A stretch of DNA of 7,116 bases, from positions 1-7,116 of the forward strand of contig JAITHO010000114.1 in NCBI GenBank assembly GCA_031279915.1, read 5' to 3'. Both the position numbers and the translations under genes were made by a program. Numbering within the stretch: the first letter of the stretch is position 1; each line of letters starts with the position of its first letter. This document shows positions 5,755-7,116 of the stretch, one piece after another. Below the pieces are notes generated by a model. The model was not told where the DNA came from. It saw only the letters and a list, made by a program, of their open reading frames with translations, and searched no databases. The DNA comes from Tannerellaceae bacterium. Its GTDB lineage: Bacteria; Bacteroidota; Bacteroidia; Bacteroidales; Tannerellaceae.

Positions 5755-6936
5755 ATGAAACTGGCTCAATACAATTTTGATGAAGAAACAGACAGGCGCG
5801 GCACTGATTCGCTGAAGGTCGACCTGATGGAGGAGCGCTTCGGCAGTGCGGGGCTGATACCGCTGTGGGTTGCCGACATGGAATTTCGCACGCCGGATTT
5901 TATTGTTGAGGCCCTCAGCCGCCGTTGCGATCACGGGATTTTTGGTTACACTTTCGCTTCGGATGCTTATTATGCGAGCATCACGGGCTGGCTTCGGCGC
6001 CGTTATGGTTTTGATGTCGATAAGGAGTGGCTGTGCTATATACCTGGGATTGTGAAGGGGATAGCCTTTGTTATCGACTGCTTCACGGCGGCGGGCGACA
6101 AGGTGATTATTCAGCCGCCGGTGTACGCTCCCTTTCGCTCCATTCCCGAGATGCTTGGGCGGCGGGTTGTAAATAATCCGTTGCGGCTAAAGGAGGGTCG
6201 TTATGAGATGGATTTTGAGCATTTGGAGAGTGTTATCGACGGCTCGTGCAAGATTTTCATCCTCTGCAGCCCTCATAATCCGGGCGGCATAGTTTGGAGC
6301 ATAGAAACGCTGCGTAGATTAGCCGCAATATGCTATTACAATAACATTATTATTATATCCGACGAGATACACGCCGAGATGAGCTGGCCGGGCGTTGTTC
6401 ATCGGCCCTTTGCGGGGATATCTCCGGCAGCGAGAGACATTGCTATAAGCTTTATGTCGCCCAGCAAAACGTTCAACATTGCGGGCATTGTAAATTCTTA
6501 TGCCATCGTTCCGGACAACGATTTGCGGGGCCGATTTTTCAGCTGGCTGCAGGCAAGGGAGCTCAATCAGGGCAACATCTTTGCTTACGAGGCCACCAAG
6601 GCTGCTTATGCTTATGGGGAGGAATGGTTGCGGCAAATGTGCGATTACGTGGCGGCAAACATCGGTTTCATCGACGATTATTGCCGTCGCGAGATTCCGT
6701 TGCTGAAGGTGTATCCTCCGCAAGCCTCCTTTTTAGCATGGATAGATTGCCGCGGCCTTGGCTTATCGCAGCCGGAGCTCGTGCGTTTTTTCATCAACAA
6801 AGCAGGGCTTGCGCTGAATGACGGCAGCTCGTTTGGCCCAGGCGGCGAAGGATTTATGCGCCTTAACGCCGGCTGCCAGCGCAGCGTATTAGTAAGGGCG
6901 ATGGAGCAGCTCCGCAAGGCAATAAACGAAGCGTAA
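5755..6936 (+). CDS. patB: MalY/PatB-family PLP-dependent C-S lyase (cystathionine beta-lyase-like)
   Basis: This is a 393-residue fold-type I PLP enzyme, the usual length for the MalY/PatB branch. It starts with the family opening NFDEETDRRGTDSLK and then PLWVADMEFRTP. Visible active-site elements are Tyr124 in PPVYAPF (ring stacking), Asn175 in SPHNPGG, Asp203 in SDEIHAE (pyridine nitrogen), the Schiff-base Lys238 in SPSKTFNIAG, and Arg369 in FMRLNAG (substrate carboxylate). All key residues are present. Known relatives cleave C-S bonds of cystathionine or cysteine conjugates to give homocysteine or a thiol, pyruvate and ammonia. A transaminase role is less likely but not excluded. It is cytoplasmic and has its own -7 box. 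An FKBP-like gene follows after 48 nt, with no terminator seen between, so they may be co-transcribed. Confidence 0.9.
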   Translation: MKLAQYNFDEETDRRGTDSLKVDLMEERFGSAGLIPLWVADMEFRTPDFIVEALSRRCDHGIFGYTFASDAYYASITGWLRRRYGFDVDKEWLCYIPGIVKGIAFVIDCFTAAGDKVIIQPPVYAPFRSIPEMLGRRVVNNPLRLKEGRYEMDFEHLESVIDGSCKIFILCSPHNPGGIVWSIETLRRLAAICYYNNIIIISDEIHAEMSWPGVVHRPFAGISPAARDIAISFMSPSKTFNIAGIVNSYAIVPDNDLRGRFFSWLQARELNQGNIFAYEATKAAYAYGEEWLRQMCDYVAANIGFIDDYCRREIPLLKVYPPQASFLAWIDCRGLGLSQPELVRFFINKAGLALNDGSSFGPGGEGFMRLNAGCQRSVLVRAMEQLRKAINEA

Positions 6937-6984
6937 AAGAGATAAGAGAATTATATATAGTAACCCAATTAAAATTTTAGAAAT

Positions 6985-7116
6985 ATGAGAATTAGCTCAA
7001 ACAGTTTTGTATCCGTTATCTACGAATTATACGTTGGAGATGGCGTAGAGCGTGAACTTATGGAGCGAGCCACCCGCGAGAAGCCGATGCAATTTATATT
7101 CGGCGCCGATGCGATC
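6985..7116 (+). CDS. FKBP-type (SlyD-like) peptidyl-prolyl cis-trans isomerase, 5' part only
   Basis: The frame from 6985 is open for 44 codons to the window end. The translation has VSVIYELYVGDG near the start, then ERATREKPMQFIFGADAI. This matches the beginning of SlyD-type FKBP proteins: V.Y.L...G, then an acidic and Thr-containing stretch, P.QF..G. Such proteins speed proline isomerisation and act as chaperones, some with metal-binding tails. The tail is outside the window. No signal peptide is seen, so it is probably cytoplasmic. It sits 48 nt after the patB-like gene in an A/T-rich gap without a clear promoter or terminator. Recognition rests on 44 residues. Confidence 0.8.
   Translation, partial: MRISSNSFVSVIYELYVGDGVERELMERATREKPMQFIFGADAI

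Noticed and set aside
5638..5934. Minus-strand 98-codon open frame overlapping the patB-like start
   Set aside because: It is antisense to the start of a well-supported enzyme gene and crosses its promoter. No family features are seen.

Overview
The window looks like chromosomal DNA from a member of the Bacteroidales (phylum Bacteroidota). Three things support this. The 6-phosphofructokinase and the DUF6261-like protein have Bacteroidales-type sequences. Promoters carry the Bacteroidota -7 box (TAnnTTTG) instead of a sigma70 TATAAT. Most starts lack a Shine-Dalgarno sequence. I cannot fix the genus from sequence alone.

Layout. Positions 1-4046 are a tightly packed minus-strand operon. In transcription order it holds pfkA, a FecCD/BtuC-type permease, its ABC ATPase, a LysE-family exporter, and a CBM9/DOMON-like protein cut by the window edge. 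Junctions run from an 11-nt overlap to a 6-nt gap, and the permease appears to start on TTG directly after the pfkA stop codon. Positions 4047-4334 hold the pfkA promoter and an upstream minus-strand terminator. Positions 4335-5228 (minus) encode a Bacteroidales protein that fits DUF6261, with a Ser-rich and then Asp/Pro-rich tail. Positions 5229-5754 are a divergent intergenic region. It contains one promoter for each flanking gene and, between them, an AT-rich repeat array at about 5328-5582. Positions 5755-6936 (plus) encode a MalY/PatB-type PLP-dependent C-S lyase or aminotransferase. The 5' part of an FKBP/SlyD-like prolyl isomerase follows at 6985 and runs off the window.

How the genes work together. 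The permease and ATPase form the membrane core of a metal-chelate (haem, siderophore or cobalamin) importer. No periplasmic binding protein or TonB receptor lies next to them, so those parts must be elsewhere. pfkA is a glycolytic housekeeping gene at the head of this operon, probably for reasons of transcription and not shared chemistry.

The most unusual element is the array at 5328-5582. It has five direct, diverged units of 39-41 bp plus one inverted unit. The two end units form a 35-bp near-perfect inverted repeat that encloses two further complementary pairs. The whole block could fold as an outer stem with two inner hairpins. It lies upstream of both divergent genes, so it is not an ordinary 3' terminator. 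I do not recognise it as a described element class.
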